From Coriobacteriaceae bacterium (GTDB lineage: Bacteria > Actinomycetota > Coriobacteriia > Coriobacteriales > Coriobacteriaceae), in the NCBI GenBank assembly GCA_030525945.1, contig JAUNDT010000004.1:1-64000 (forward strand): a DNA stretch of 64,000 nt. Reading direction: 5' to 3'. The position numbers were made by a program, and so were the translations under genes. The notes beneath the pieces are model-generated. The model was not told the DNA's origin and did not search any database. It saw nothing but the letters and a program-made list of their open reading frames with translations. Shown one piece after another: positions 8,618-18,102 of the stretch (position 1 is the stretch's first letter; each line of letters begins with the position of its first letter).

Positions 8618-9133
8618 GTGGCTTATTACACTTCAAACGCAGCTTACGCCTACGATGCGCTTCCCGAGTCCTACCCCGGTTACGCGCCGGCTCAAAACGC
8701 CCCGGCGCCCGAGCCGCATAAGCCCCGCAAGCTCGGCGTTGTCACCGGCGCCGGTCGCGAGGCGAGCCAGGACGTCAGCCCGCAGTTCACGCATTGCCTC
8801 AGGGTCGTCGCGGCTCTCGTTGCCGTCCTGTTCGTCCTCGGCGTCTTCCGCGTCACGCTTGCGAGCATGACCGCTGGGGCGCTCAATGAGGCGGCGACGC
8901 TTTCCAATCAGCTCACCGAGGCCCAGCTGCAAAGTGCCGACCTCGAGGTCATGCGTTCGGTCTACGGATCGTCCACGCGCATTCGCGACCTTGCCGAAGG
9001 CTACGGCATGGTTGCTGCGCAAGAGGGCGTGACGCTTGACTTCACCGAGTACGTCGACTCGAGCGCCGAGGGCGGCGAGGGCCTTCTGGACGCCGTTTCG
9101 GGGGCCGTGAGCGGTACCGGCGCAGCCCAGTAG
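8618..9133 (+). CDS. ftsL: FtsL-like cell division protein
   Basis: A bitopic membrane protein of 171 residues. A cytoplasmic Pro/Ala-rich N-terminus (1-68) precedes one membrane helix (about 69-90), then a coiled-coil-like stretch (NEAATLSNQLTEAQLQSADLEVM) and a Gly/Ser-rich tail. This architecture and the position between rsmH and ftsI identify FtsL, although the sequence itself is poorly conserved in the family. With FtsB/DivIC and FtsQ it should recruit the FtsWI synthase at the septum. Translation starts at GTG 8618 after AAAGGGAGG. Confidence 0.8.
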   Translation: MAYYTSNAAYAYDALPESYPGYAPAQNAPAPEPHKPRKLGVVTGAGREASQDVSPQFTHCLRVVAALVAVLFVLGVFRVTLASMTAGALNEAATLSNQLTEAQLQSADLEVMRSVYGSSTRIRDLAEGYGMVAAQEGVTLDFTEYVDSSAEGGEGLLDAVSGAVSGTGAAQ

Positions 9134-9150
9134 AAAAGGCGGCAGCGTTT

Positions 9151-11019
9151 ATGCCTTCCAATCGAAATAATTCCCGCGCATCAGGTCGTTCTTCACGGCC
9201 TGTTTCGCGTGAGCAGAACAACCGTCGTCGCACCCAGGCGGCCCGCACGAGCGCCGCGGGGACACGTGCCGATCGACGCGCGTCCAACGGGTCCGCCCCT
9301 CGCAAAGACGACGGGCGCGTGTGCAAGGAGCTCCATGCCGTGGAGTGCAACGAGGCGTCGCTCAGCCGCCGGAAGTTCATCTACGGCGGCGTGGCGCTTG
9401 CGGCGGGAGCCGTGGGTCTGCGTCTCGGGGATTATCAGATTTTAAATGGTGAAGAGTACCGTGCGCGCGCGGACTCGCGTCGCCGTACGTCCGAGACGCT
9501 CTACGCCAAGCGCGGTACGATCTACGATCGCAACGGCAATGTCCTGACGTCGAGCGTTGAATGCAAGAACGTCTATGTGAATCCGCCGTATATCAAGAAA
9601 AAGGACCGCCGCCGCGCTATCGACGCGCTCTCCGAGGTGCTCGGCATGCCGCGCGATGTGGTGCGCGACCTCGTGGATTCTGAACAGAACTTTCAATATA
9701 TCAAGCGCCGCGTGGACGAAGAGGATGCTGAGACCCTGAGCAAGCTGGGGATTGAGGGCATGGGCTTTGAGCCGGCGGTTAAGCGCGTGTACCCCAACGG
9801 CAATCTCGCATCGCAGCTGCTCGGCACGGTGAATGTGGACAACATAGGAGCCAGTGGGATCGAGCAGCACTACAACGACGTGCTGACGGGCAAGAACGGC
9901 GAGCTCAGCCGCGAGAAGGCGCTTCGCGGGGGCTTCATCGCGGGTGGCGAGTATGAGAAGACCCCCGCCGAGGACGGCATGGATCTCGTGCTGAGTATCG
10001 ACGTGAATATCCAGCGCGCCGCAGAGGAAGCCATCGCCGAGGTGGTGGAACGCGTGGACGCCAAAAACGGCTCGGTTATGGTGGTCGACCCCACAAACGG
10101 CGAGATTCTCTGCGCATGCTCGTATCCGACCTTCGACCCGACCGATACCGACTCCGCGGATATCGCGGACTTCAACCTCCGCATGGTGACCGACGTATAC
10201 GAGCCCGGCTCGGTATTCAAGTCGTTCGTAACCGCTGCGGCGATCGAGCATGAGGGCATGACGCCCGACACCTCCTTCAACGTTCCCGCCATGGTGCGCG
10301 TGGGCGACGACGAGGTGCGCGACGCCGACAAGCGCGACTACAGCATGACGATGACACTGCGCGAGATGATGCGCCGCTCCTCGAACACGGGGCTCGTGCT
10401 CGTGGGGGAGAAGATCGGCGCCGATGATTTTGACAAGCACGTGATCGGCGACTTCGGCTTTGGCACCTCCACCGGCATCGACTTTCCGGGCGAGTCGCTC
10501 GGCATCATCAAAAAGCGCAGCGAGTACGATGGCGCCACGTTGGGCTCCATGTCGTTTGGCCAGGCGCTGGCCGTTGAGCCCGTGCAGATGGTGCGCGCCA
10601 TGAGCGCGATCGCCAACAAGGGCGTCATGACCACGCCGCATTTCGTGAAGGCGCGTGCGGGTGAGGAGCTCGATTGGACCAGTGGCGAGAAGCGCGCAAT
10701 CTCGGCTGAAACCGCTGCGGCGGTGGCGAGTATGATGCTCACGGTCGTCGATGAGGGCACCGGAGAGCTCGCCCAGGTGCCCGGTTACGAGGTCTCGGGC
10801 AAAACGGGCACGGCCGAACGCGCCGCGGAGGGTCAGAAGGGCTATTTGGAGGATAACTACATGTCCTCGTTCATGGGCTTCGTGTCCACGAGCGACCCGC
10901 GCGTTTTGTGCTACGTGACGCTCGACGGCACGGCGGCGGGCTCGGACGCCGCGACGCCGGTGTTCCGAAAAATCATGGACACCGCGCTGCCCACGCTCGG
11001 GATCAAGCCCACACGGTAG
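9151..11019 (+). CDS. ftsI: Septal peptidoglycan transpeptidase FtsI (penicillin-binding protein)
   Basis: A class B penicillin-binding protein of 622 residues that cross-links septal peptidoglycan outside the membrane. A basic, disordered N-terminus (about 1-70) precedes a single membrane anchor (FIYGGVALAAGAVGL), the pedestal domain, and the transpeptidase domain. The domain carries SVFK with nucleophile Ser354, SSN at 410-412 and KTG at 551-553. No PASTA domains follow. The basic N-terminal tail is longer than in Escherichia coli FtsI, as in several actinobacteria. The gene begins 17 nt after ftsL. Confidence 0.95.
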   Translation: MPSNRNNSRASGRSSRPVSREQNNRRRTQAARTSAAGTRADRRASNGSAPRKDDGRVCKELHAVECNEASLSRRKFIYGGVALAAGAVGLRLGDYQILNGEEYRARADSRRRTSETLYAKRGTIYDRNGNVLTSSVECKNVYVNPPYIKKKDRRRAIDALSEVLGMPRDVVRDLVDSEQNFQYIKRRVDEEDAETLSKLGIEGMGFEPAVKRVYPNGNLASQLLGTVNVDNIGASGIEQHYNDVLTGKNGELSREKALRGGFIAGGEYEKTPAEDGMDLVLSIDVNIQRAAEEAIAEVVERVDAKNGSVMVVDPTNGEILCACSYPTFDPTDTDSADIADFNLRMVTDVYEPGSVFKSFVTAAAIEHEGMTPDTSFNVPAMVRVGDDEVRDADKRDYSMTMTLREMMRRSSNTGLVLVGEKIGADDFDKHVIGDFGFGTSTGIDFPGESLGIIKKRSEYDGATLGSMSFGQALAVEPVQMVRAMSAIANKGVMTTPHFVKARAGEELDWTSGEKRAISAETAAAVASMMLTVVDEGTGELAQVPGYEVSGKTGTAERAAEGQKGYLEDNYMSSFMGFVSTSDPRVLCYVTLDGTAAGSDAATPVFRKIMDTALPTLGIKPTR

Positions 11020-11109
11020 GGGCGGTTCACACGCCCTGCACCACGGACGAGGGCAGACGTTGTACCATCAATTAGTTGCATGGTGTCGCACTAGAAAGGT
11101 AGCCGCTCT

Positions 11110-12558
11110 ATGGTGGAGATTGCAGTCAAGTACCTTGAGAGCACGACGGGCGCCCGTTGTGTGCAGGGTGACCCCGACCGCGTATGCCGCGGCGTGGCGA
11201 TTGATTCGCGAGCGGTTGAGCCGGATGCGATTTTCGTCGCCTTTCCCGGCGAGCGGGTCGATGGCGCCGCTTTTGCCCCGCAGGCGATCGAGGCGGGCGC
11301 CGGCGCCGTGGTGCTGGCTTGCGAGCCTTCAGACGAGCTGCTTGAGAGCGCGCGCGAGCGCGGCTGCGCTGTTCTGACGTGCGATGACCCCACGGAGTTC
11401 CTGCTTCGCTTGGCGCAGGGGTATCGCGCCCGCATGCAGTGCACCGTCATCGGTGTGACGGGCTCCATTGGCAAGACCACGACCAAGGACGTCTTGGCAT
11501 CCCTGCTCGCCAAGCGCTACCGCGTGCACGCGACCGCCGGCAATTACAACAATCTCATCGGGTTGCCCCTCACCATCCTGTCGGCCCCGGCCGATACGCA
11601 GATGCTCGTCCTCGAGATGGGCATGAACTCCTTTGGCGAGATTTCGCGCTTGACCGCGTGCGCCCAGCCCACGTTCTCCATCATCACGAAGGTGGGAACG
11701 TCGCACATCGGCATGCTGGGCAGCCGTGAGAACATCGCGCGCGCCAAGGCCGAGATCATCGAGGGCATGCCCCCGAGCGCCCAGAATTTCGAGGGGCATC
11801 ACTCCGCGTTGATCCTGCACGGCGAGGACGATTTCACGCCGTTCATCATCCAGAACTTCGCGCGACCCGCCGGTGTGGACGTGGTACTCGCCGGCACGTC
11901 GCTCGACGACGACGTCTCGGCTGCGAACATCGAGCTGGACGAGGAGGGCTGCGCGACCTTCGACATCACGTTCGAGGACGGCTCCAGCTTTAAAACGCGC
12001 CTTTCGGTGCCGGGGGCGCAGGCGGTGCCCAATGCGCTGTTCGCCGCTGCCGTTGCCCATCGTCTGGGCATTCCGGGTTTTGAGATCAACGAGGCGTTCG
12101 GCGCGCTTCAGATGACGGGCCGTCGCGTGGAGGTCCGCCGTGCGCGCTGCGGCGCCCGCGTTATCGACGATTCGTACAACGCGAGCCCCGAGTCCATGGC
12201 GGCGGGGTTGAACCTGCTGTGCAGCCTTCCGTGCGAGGGTTCCCGTATCGCGATTTTGGGCGAGATCGGCGAGCTGGGTGACGAGGCGGGCCGTATGCAC
12301 GACCTGATCGGCGCCTATGCCGCCGCAAAGCCCTTGAGCCTGCTCGTGTGCGTGGGCGGGGCCTCTGCCGAGCGCATGGCGTCGGCCGCGCGCCTCATGG
12401 GCATGGACGAGGGCGACGTGGTGGTTGTCCCCACCTGCGACGAGTTGATTGACCGATTCGCCGCGACGCTCGGCGAACGTGATTTGGTGTTGGTAAAGGG
12501 TTCTCGCTTTGTGGGGCTCGATCGTTTTGCAGAAGAGGTGTGCGCCGATGCTCGGTAA
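11110..12558 (+). CDS. murF: UDP-N-acetylmuramoyl-tripeptide--D-alanyl-D-alanine ligase MurF
   Basis: Cytoplasmic Mur ligase of 482 residues that adds D-Ala-D-Ala to the UDP-MurNAc-tripeptide using ATP. The N-terminal substrate domain (GVAIDSRAVEPDAIFVAFPG) precedes the ATP-binding P-loop GVTGSIGKTTTKDVL and the C-terminal domain with DDSYNASPESMAAGL. It takes the slot that murE-murF usually share, with no murE in this cluster. The 90-nt gap after ftsI contains only a small GC hairpin. The last 11 bases overlap the start of mraY, so the two are translationally coupled. Confidence 0.95.
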   Translation: MVEIAVKYLESTTGARCVQGDPDRVCRGVAIDSRAVEPDAIFVAFPGERVDGAAFAPQAIEAGAGAVVLACEPSDELLESARERGCAVLTCDDPTEFLLRLAQGYRARMQCTVIGVTGSIGKTTTKDVLASLLAKRYRVHATAGNYNNLIGLPLTILSAPADTQMLVLEMGMNSFGEISRLTACAQPTFSIITKVGTSHIGMLGSRENIARAKAEIIEGMPPSAQNFEGHHSALILHGEDDFTPFIIQNFARPAGVDVVLAGTSLDDDVSAANIELDEEGCATFDITFEDGSSFKTRLSVPGAQAVPNALFAAAVAHRLGIPGFEINEAFGALQMTGRRVEVRRARCGARVIDDSYNASPESMAAGLNLLCSLPCEGSRIAILGEIGELGDEAGRMHDLIGAYAAAKPLSLLVCVGGASAERMASAARLMGMDEGDVVVVPTCDELIDRFAATLGERDLVLVKGSRFVGLDRFAEEVCADAR

Positions 12559-13579
12559 CCCCGCATATCCCACATTCCAGATTTTCCTCGCGCTGTTCAT
12601 CTCGGCACTGATCGCCGGGCTCATCATGCCGCTGTGGATCAAGTTCCTCAAAAAAGACGGCATCGGCCAGCAGATTCGCGCCGACGGCCCTCAGAGCCAC
12701 TTGGTCAAGGCGGGAACTCCCACCATGGGCGGCGTGATCATCCTCCTTTCTGTGGTCATCACCTCCCTTGTGATGGCCAAGCCCACGATGGAGCTCTTCC
12801 TGGCCTTGGGCGCCATGCTCGCAACGGGCGCGCTCGGCCTGTTCGACGACGTGACCAAGGTGGTGCAGAAGCGCTCGCTGGGCTTGACGCCCTCCGGCAA
12901 GATGATCGGCCTCACGCTCATCGTGGTCGTGTTCTTCCTCTTCGCGGTCAACGCCTGCGGTGTTGAGCCGGTGATCCGATTCCCCGGCGGATTTGCGATC
13001 GATCTGGGCATCCTCACCACCGCCCTTGAGCTGGGCGGCATGACGGTCGAAATCCCCTGGCTCTATCTTGTGTTCGTTTTCCTTTTGCTTGCCGGCATGT
13101 CGAACGCCGTCAACCTGACCGATGGCCTCGACGGCCTTGCGGGCGGCACGGTCATGATGTCCATGCTCGTCATGGCGGCCATCTGCTTCATTTGCCACGA
13201 CGCCAACCTCGCCATCTTCTGCGCCGCGTGCGCGGGCGGCTGCATCGGCTTTTTGTGGTTCAACGCCTATCCCGCTCAGATCTTCATGGGCGACACGGGT
13301 TCGCTCGCGCTGGGCGGCGCGCTTGCCGCGGTCGCGGTGCTCACCAACACCGAGGTGATTTCGCTCGTGGTGGGCGCCCTGTTCATTGCCGAGACGCTTT
13401 CGGTGATGATTCAGGTCGTGAGCTTTAAGGCAACGGGTAAGCGCGTGTTCCTCATGGCGCCCATTCACCATCATTTTGAGAAAAAGGGCTGGGCAGAGAC
13501 GAAGGTCGTCATTCGTTTTTGGATCATCGCCGCTGCCTGCGGTGCCCTGGGTCTTGCATTGTTCTTCCAGCTCGGTTAG
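12548..13579 (+). CDS. mraY: Phospho-N-acetylmuramoyl-pentapeptide-transferase MraY
   Basis: Integral membrane enzyme of 343 residues that transfers phospho-MurNAc-pentapeptide to undecaprenyl phosphate, forming lipid I. About ten hydrophobic segments are visible, with family motifs SHLVKAGTPTMGGVII, GLFDDVTKV, NAVNLTDGLDGLAGG (catalytic Asp region) and APIHHHFEKKGWAETKVV. The ATG at 12548 lies inside the murF end. An in-frame ATG at 12509 would extend the protein into murF without a ribosome site and is rejected. Confidence 0.96.
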   Translation: MLGNPAYPTFQIFLALFISALIAGLIMPLWIKFLKKDGIGQQIRADGPQSHLVKAGTPTMGGVIILLSVVITSLVMAKPTMELFLALGAMLATGALGLFDDVTKVVQKRSLGLTPSGKMIGLTLIVVVFFLFAVNACGVEPVIRFPGGFAIDLGILTTALELGGMTVEIPWLYLVFVFLLLAGMSNAVNLTDGLDGLAGGTVMMSMLVMAAICFICHDANLAIFCAACAGGCIGFLWFNAYPAQIFMGDTGSLALGGALAAVAVLTNTEVISLVVGALFIAETLSVMIQVVSFKATGKRVFLMAPIHHHFEKKGWAETKVVIRFWIIAAACGALGLALFFQLG

Positions 13580-13587
13580 GAAACTCC

Positions 13588-14985
13588 ATGCCATTGCCGC
13601 AACATTTCAGCCTGCTCGTCCTCGGTCAGGGCACCTCGGGTCTCGAGGTCGTCTCGTGGGCGCTCGACCACATGGGCGAGCGCGTCGACTCGGTCACCGT
13701 CTACGGCGGTGCCAAGAGCGCGGCATCTGAGCGCACGCGCGAGCTTGAGGCTGCGGGAGTGCGCTTTGTATACGGCACCGAGGACATCGAGGGCAGCTAT
13801 GACGTGTGCGTGGCAAGCCCCGGTGTTTCGGAGTTCTCGGAGTTCTTCCGCAATGCGGCGGGCGCGAGCGCGCAGATCATGGGCGAGCCTGAGTTCGCCT
13901 GGCGTCTGAGCCCCGAGCGCTGGTGCGCCATCACGGGAACCAACGGCAAGACGACGGTGACCTCGCTCACCAATGAGCTGCTGCGAGCATCGGGCCTTGA
14001 GAGCGTCGCGGTGGGCAATATCGGCAACGCCACGATCCACGAGGTGGACCGCCGCGCGCCGGGCGAGTGGTTCGTCGCCGAGCTCTCGAGCTATCAAATC
14101 GCCACGACCTCCGAGCTCACCCCGCGTGTCGCCGTTCTGCTGAACATCACGCCCGATCACCTGAGCTGGCATAAGACGCACGAAAACTATGCCATGGCCA
14201 AGATCTCCCTGTTCCAGAATATGGGCGAGGACGATCTTGCCATCGTGAATGTTGAGGACGAGGGCATTGCCGCCTTCGCCCAGAGCGTTTACGTGCCTGG
14301 TCGACGCGTTCTCAAGCTCGGCTTGAAGGATGCGGGCGGCGATGACGCTGCCTTCGTGCGCGATGGTTACCTGACGGTTCGCCTGGCGGGCGAGGAGTGC
14401 GCGCTCGTGCGCGTCGAGGAGCTCAAAATCGCCGGGGCCCACAACGTGCTCAATGCTCTCGCCGCCTCCGCCGCCGCCCTCGCGTGCGGTGCGACGCCTG
14501 AGGGTGTCCGAGCGGGCTTGACCGCGTTCTCCCCGTTGCCGCATCGCGTTGAGCCGGTGGGCGAGGTCGCAGGCGTGCGCTACATCAACGATTCCAAGGC
14601 GACCAATACCGACGCGGTTGAGAAGGCCCTGACGGCCTTCCCGAGCGACCGGGTCATCCTGCTGCTCGGGGGTGCCGATAAGGGCACCGAGCTCGACTCG
14701 TTTATGGAGACGGTCGCCCGCGACGCGGACGCCGTGGTTTGCTTCGGCGCTGCGCGTGAGCGATTCTGCGAGGCGCTCTCCCAGGCGCCCGGCGCGTCCG
14801 ACATCGACATCGCCGAGGCTGATGACCTGAGGGACGCCGTGCTCGTCGCCTCCTCGCTTGCCCAGCGTGGAGACGTGGTTCTGCTTTCCCCCGCCTGCGC
14901 ATCGTTTGACGAGTTTTCCGGCTATGAGGAGCGCGGGGACGTGTTCCGCGCCCTCGTGAACGAGCTCGCCGAGCGTGAGGGGTAG
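13588..14985 (+). CDS. murD: UDP-N-acetylmuramoylalanine--D-glutamate ligase MurD
   Basis: Cytoplasmic Mur ligase of 465 residues that adds D-glutamate to UDP-MurNAc-L-Ala. A Rossmann-like N-terminal domain (SLLVLGQGTSGLEV) is followed by the P-loop TGTNGKTTVTSLTNELL, the central-domain LNITPDHLSWHKTHENY and the C-terminal YINDSKATNTDAVEKAL. The ATG at 13588 begins 8 nt after mraY. Only 5 nt separate its stop from ftsW. Confidence 0.95.
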   Translation: MPLPQHFSLLVLGQGTSGLEVVSWALDHMGERVDSVTVYGGAKSAASERTRELEAAGVRFVYGTEDIEGSYDVCVASPGVSEFSEFFRNAAGASAQIMGEPEFAWRLSPERWCAITGTNGKTTVTSLTNELLRASGLESVAVGNIGNATIHEVDRRAPGEWFVAELSSYQIATTSELTPRVAVLLNITPDHLSWHKTHENYAMAKISLFQNMGEDDLAIVNVEDEGIAAFAQSVYVPGRRVLKLGLKDAGGDDAAFVRDGYLTVRLAGEECALVRVEELKIAGAHNVLNALAASAAALACGATPEGVRAGLTAFSPLPHRVEPVGEVAGVRYINDSKATNTDAVEKALTAFPSDRVILLLGGADKGTELDSFMETVARDADAVVCFGAARERFCEALSQAPGASDIDIAEADDLRDAVLVASSLAQRGDVVLLSPACASFDEFSGYEERGDVFRALVNELAEREG

Positions 14986-14990
14986 GCCGC

Positions 14991-16655
14991 GTGAAGGATA
15001 GGAAAACCGAGCAGGAGCGCGCGGGCCGGCCGCGTCGCCGTCGCGCGACGGCGACCAGCCATTCCGATATGGGCGAAAAGTACATCGCAGGCGTGCCCGC
15101 GCGCATTATGCGCCCGCGCCTGGTGTTTATCGTGCTGCTGTGCGCGCTGTGCGCTTTCGGCCTTTTGATGGTGTACTCGGCATCTTCCGCCGAGGCCCTG
15201 GAGCTGTTCGGCGATTCGACGTATTACCTTAAGCGCCAGGCCATCTTCATGGCGGCTGGATTCGCATTGCTGATGCTTATTGCCTCTCCGAAGATCATTC
15301 CTTGGGGCGCGGTAAGGACATTACTGCCTAAAGCGCTCTGGTTTATCACTCTTGCCTTGCTCGTTTACGTTCTGGGTTTTGGTTCAGGCGGGGACGACTG
15401 GGGTGCTTCCAGATGGATTGGCGTGGGATTCTTTTCTCTGCAACCTGCGGAGTTCGCCAAGCCCGTCGTTATCGTGTTGATTGCAAAAATCTTCGCGGAT
15501 TACTACGAGGAGCGCTCCATTGACACGAGGAAGTTTGTGATCAATCTTCTGGTTTGCGTTGGGCTCACCTGCTTTCTTATCTACAAAGAGCCGGACATGG
15601 GCACCGCACTCATCATCGCCGCCACCGTTTTTCTCATGCTGTACCTCAGTGGTCTTTCGAACCGAGCGGCGCTGCTCATCATTGTGCTCGGAGTGGTCGC
15701 ACTTATTGTCGGCACGGTTGCCAAAGATTATCGTTTCGAGCGATTCTTGATTCAGCAAGATCCCTGGAAGGACCCCTTTGACAAGGGCTATCAGACCACG
15801 ATGGCGATTATGGCATTTGCGTCCGGCGGCTTGTTCGGTCGCGGCATCGGCAACGCGACCTTGAAGTACCAGTATATTCCCGAGGCGCACAACGACTTTA
15901 TTTTCGCCGTGATCGGCGAGGAGATCGGGTGGATCGGCTCCATGATTTTCGTCGTCGTCTTCATCGCGCTGTTCCTCGCCGCCATGCGTATCGCCCGTCA
16001 GGCGCCGACGTATCACGCCAGAATCATGGCGAGCGGATGCAGCCTTATCTTGATCGTGCAGTTCTTCGTCAACATCTTCGGCATCACGAATCTCTTCATG
16101 ATGACGGGCAAGCCGATTCCGTTTGTGAGCTACGGCGGCTCTTCGATCATCACTTCGCTTATTCTCGCGGGCATCATCCTGCGCGTTTCGAGGGAAAGCA
16201 ACGTGGAGACCGTGGCTGATCGTCGTCGAGCCGACATGGCCGTTTTGGGCGGCGTTCGGGATCGCGCGGGCCGGGCATCCATGACGAATGCAGACGAGCG
16301 ATCCACACATGTGGGCCGAAGCACTGCTGGGGAGCCTCGCCGCCGTTCTGCTGAGGGCGCGCCGACCTTGAGCGTATACGATGGCGGGCTCAGCTCGCCG
16401 AGCGGACGCGTGGATAGCGCGCGGGCTGTACGTTCGGGCGATACACGAGGGTCGCGTGCGCGAACGGTCTCCTTGAGTGGCAGCTCCGCATCGTCGGGAT
16501 ACGAGCGGGTGAATTTGGGTCGCGGTGCCCAGGAGCGTCTGCGCTCCCAGGATTCGAGCCCGCGTGTCAATGATCAGAGGGGCGCCCATCCTCGGACATC
16601 TGAGGGGCCGCGCCGTGGCAGAACGTCGAGAGGGGAGCGCCATGGACGCTCGTAA
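14991..16655 (+). CDS. ftsW: SEDS peptidoglycan glycosyltransferase FtsW with long C-terminal tail
   Basis: Polytopic membrane protein of 554 residues that polymerises lipid II at the septum together with FtsI. Ten or so membrane segments fill about residues 38-400. SEDS motifs include KEPDMGTAL, FIFAVIGEEIGWIGS and GKPIPFVSYGGSS. A basic N-terminus (KDRKTEQERAGRPRRRRATA) precedes the first helix. The C-terminal 145 residues are Arg/Ser/Gly-rich and look disordered, much longer than in Escherichia coli FtsW. Start is GTG 14991. The 3' end overlaps murG by 14 nt. Confidence 0.93.
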   Translation: MKDRKTEQERAGRPRRRRATATSHSDMGEKYIAGVPARIMRPRLVFIVLLCALCAFGLLMVYSASSAEALELFGDSTYYLKRQAIFMAAGFALLMLIASPKIIPWGAVRTLLPKALWFITLALLVYVLGFGSGGDDWGASRWIGVGFFSLQPAEFAKPVVIVLIAKIFADYYEERSIDTRKFVINLLVCVGLTCFLIYKEPDMGTALIIAATVFLMLYLSGLSNRAALLIIVLGVVALIVGTVAKDYRFERFLIQQDPWKDPFDKGYQTTMAIMAFASGGLFGRGIGNATLKYQYIPEAHNDFIFAVIGEEIGWIGSMIFVVVFIALFLAAMRIARQAPTYHARIMASGCSLILIVQFFVNIFGITNLFMMTGKPIPFVSYGGSSIITSLILAGIILRVSRESNVETVADRRRADMAVLGGVRDRAGRASMTNADERSTHVGRSTAGEPRRRSAEGAPTLSVYDGGLSSPSGRVDSARAVRSGDTRGSRARTVSLSGSSASSGYERVNLGRGAQERLRSQDSSPRVNDQRGAHPRTSEGPRRGRTSRGERHGRS

Positions 16656-17781
16656 CAACAAGGAACACCTCGTAGTGGCAATTGCGGCGGGCGGCACCGC
16701 GGGGCACGTGAACCCCGCGCTCGCTCTTGCCGACGAGCTGCGCGACCGCGGGCACGAGGTTCACTTCTTCGGTGAGACGCGCCGCTTGGAGGGCACGCTG
16801 GTCCCGCAGGCGGGGTTCGCGTTTCATCCCATCCATGTGACGGGATTTGACCGCCAGCGCCCATGGACGCTGGTAACGGCGCTCGTCCACCTCGCCCGCG
16901 AGGAGCGCAGGCTCATCAAGGAGTTCCGTGACGGCGGCATTCCGCGCCCGGATGTCGCGATCGGCTTTGGCGCGTATCTCGAGCTGCCGCTCGTGCGCGC
17001 CGCGTCCAAGCTCGGCATCCCCGTTGCCCTGCATGAGCAGAATTCCGTCTCGGGTCTTGCGAACAAGCAGTCGGCAAAGCTCGCGAGTCTTATTGCTTTG
17101 GGTCAGCCGGGGGCAAAGGCCGCTCTGCAAGGGCATGCGGGTGCCTCGACGCGCATTGAGTTCACGGGCAATCCCGTTCGCCGAAGCGTTCTTGAGGGCG
17201 ATCGCGTACGCGGCCGCGCTGCGCTGGGCATTCCGGAGAACGCCACCGTGCTCGTGGTGTTCGGCGGCTCGCTAGGCGCCAAGCACATCAACGAGCGCCT
17301 TGCCTCGCTTAAGGCCGAACTGCTCGACATCGATGACCTGTATATCGTGCAGTCGACGGGCAAGGGCGGTTATGACGAGGCGTGCGAGCTGCTCAAGCTG
17401 AGCGAGAGTGAGGCGAAGCGTTGGCAGATACGGGCCTACATCGACAACATGGGCGATGTTTTGGCGGCGTCTGATGCGGTCCTTTCCCGTGCCGGCGCGT
17501 CCTCGGTTGCCGAGATCGCCGCTTTGGCGGTGCCCTCGATCCTCGTTCCGTACCCGTTTGCCACGGCGGACCATCAAACGGTGAACGCGCATCTGCTGAC
17601 CGATGCCGGCGCGGCGACGGTCTGCGCCGATGCCGATATCGATGGCGATGCCTTCGCGCGCGACTTGCTCGACTTGCTTTCCAACCCCGCTCGTCGCGAG
17701 CGCATGCACGCGGCCGCCAAGGGCCTCGCCCAAGATCATGCCGCCCAGCACCTCGCCGACCTCCTCGAGTCTCTGGTGTAG
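16642..17781 (+). CDS. murG: UDP-N-acetylglucosamine--undecaprenyl-PP-MurNAc-pentapeptide transferase MurG
   Basis: Peripheral membrane glycosyltransferase (GT28, GT-B fold, 379 residues) that converts lipid I to lipid II on the inner face of the membrane. The Gly-rich loop AAGGTAGHVNPALALADEL, the second Gly loop FGGSLGAKHIN, and the donor-site SRAGASSVAEIAAL with HQTVNA are all present. The ATG at 16642 has the ribosome site GAGAGGGGAG within the ftsW end, giving a 14-nt overlap. The stop codon abuts a 41-bp palindromic repeat, which probably weakens read-through into murC. Confidence 0.95.
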   Translation: MDARNNKEHLVVAIAAGGTAGHVNPALALADELRDRGHEVHFFGETRRLEGTLVPQAGFAFHPIHVTGFDRQRPWTLVTALVHLAREERRLIKEFRDGGIPRPDVAIGFGAYLELPLVRAASKLGIPVALHEQNSVSGLANKQSAKLASLIALGQPGAKAALQGHAGASTRIEFTGNPVRRSVLEGDRVRGRAALGIPENATVLVVFGGSLGAKHINERLASLKAELLDIDDLYIVQSTGKGGYDEACELLKLSESEAKRWQIRAYIDNMGDVLAASDAVLSRAGASSVAEIAALAVPSILVPYPFATADHQTVNAHLLTDAGAATVCADADIDGDAFARDLLDLLSNPARRERMHAAAKGLAQDHAAQHLADLLESLV

Positions 17782-17822
17782 AAAATGCGTCATTTAGGGT
17801 CAGACCCTAAATGACGCATTTT
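17782..17822. repeat. 41-bp palindrome R1
   Basis: AAAATGCGTCATTTAGGGTC (17782-17801), one central A, then its exact reverse complement (17803-17822). It begins immediately after the murG TAG. The same palindrome recurs at 29162 and, half-decayed, at 17972. With elements J and R2 it fills the 321-nt gap before murC. A T-run (ATTTT) at the end would let it act as a terminator. Confidence 0.85.
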
Positions 17823-17842
17823 GCGAATCGCCGTAGCCTAGG

Positions 17843-17950
17843 AGGCTGGAGCGCATCGTCCCGCGCGCAGTTCCGCACGAGCCGAAGACCACTTAATGTG
17901 GACTTCGTGCGAGCAGGACTGTTTGAGCACGGGATGATGCGCGCAAGCCT
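17843..17950 (-). repeat. Hairpin element J (type I, reverse orientation)
   Basis: Arms of 21 nt (17843-17863 and 17930-17950) pair with one G/T wobble and two mismatches. Read on the minus strand the core is GTGCTCAAACAGTCCTGCTC, GCACGAAGTCCAC, loop ATTAA, GTGGTCTTC, then GGCTCGTGCGGAACTGCGC, nearly identical to element B. Its arms are the least well paired of the four type I copies. It lies inside the dcw cluster between murG and murC. Confidence 0.8.
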
Positions 17951-17971
17951 CCGCAACCGCGACTACTTGCT

Positions 17972-18012
17972 CGAATGCCATGTTTAGGGTCTGACCCTAA
18001 ATGACGCATTTT
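17972..18012. repeat. Half-decayed palindrome R2
   Basis: The right arm GACCCTAAATGACGCATTTT (17993-18012) is identical to that of R1. The left arm keeps only TTTAGGGTC next to the centre and a short AATGC, with the middle diverged. It brackets element J together with R1. Confidence 0.75.
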
Positions 18013-18102
18013 CGGATGGTGGAGCGCGGTGCTGTTTACGTGCGGGGCGAAAGGATGGCGTATACTCGTATGGTTACGCATACGATTTCGCGAGGAGACG
18101 CC

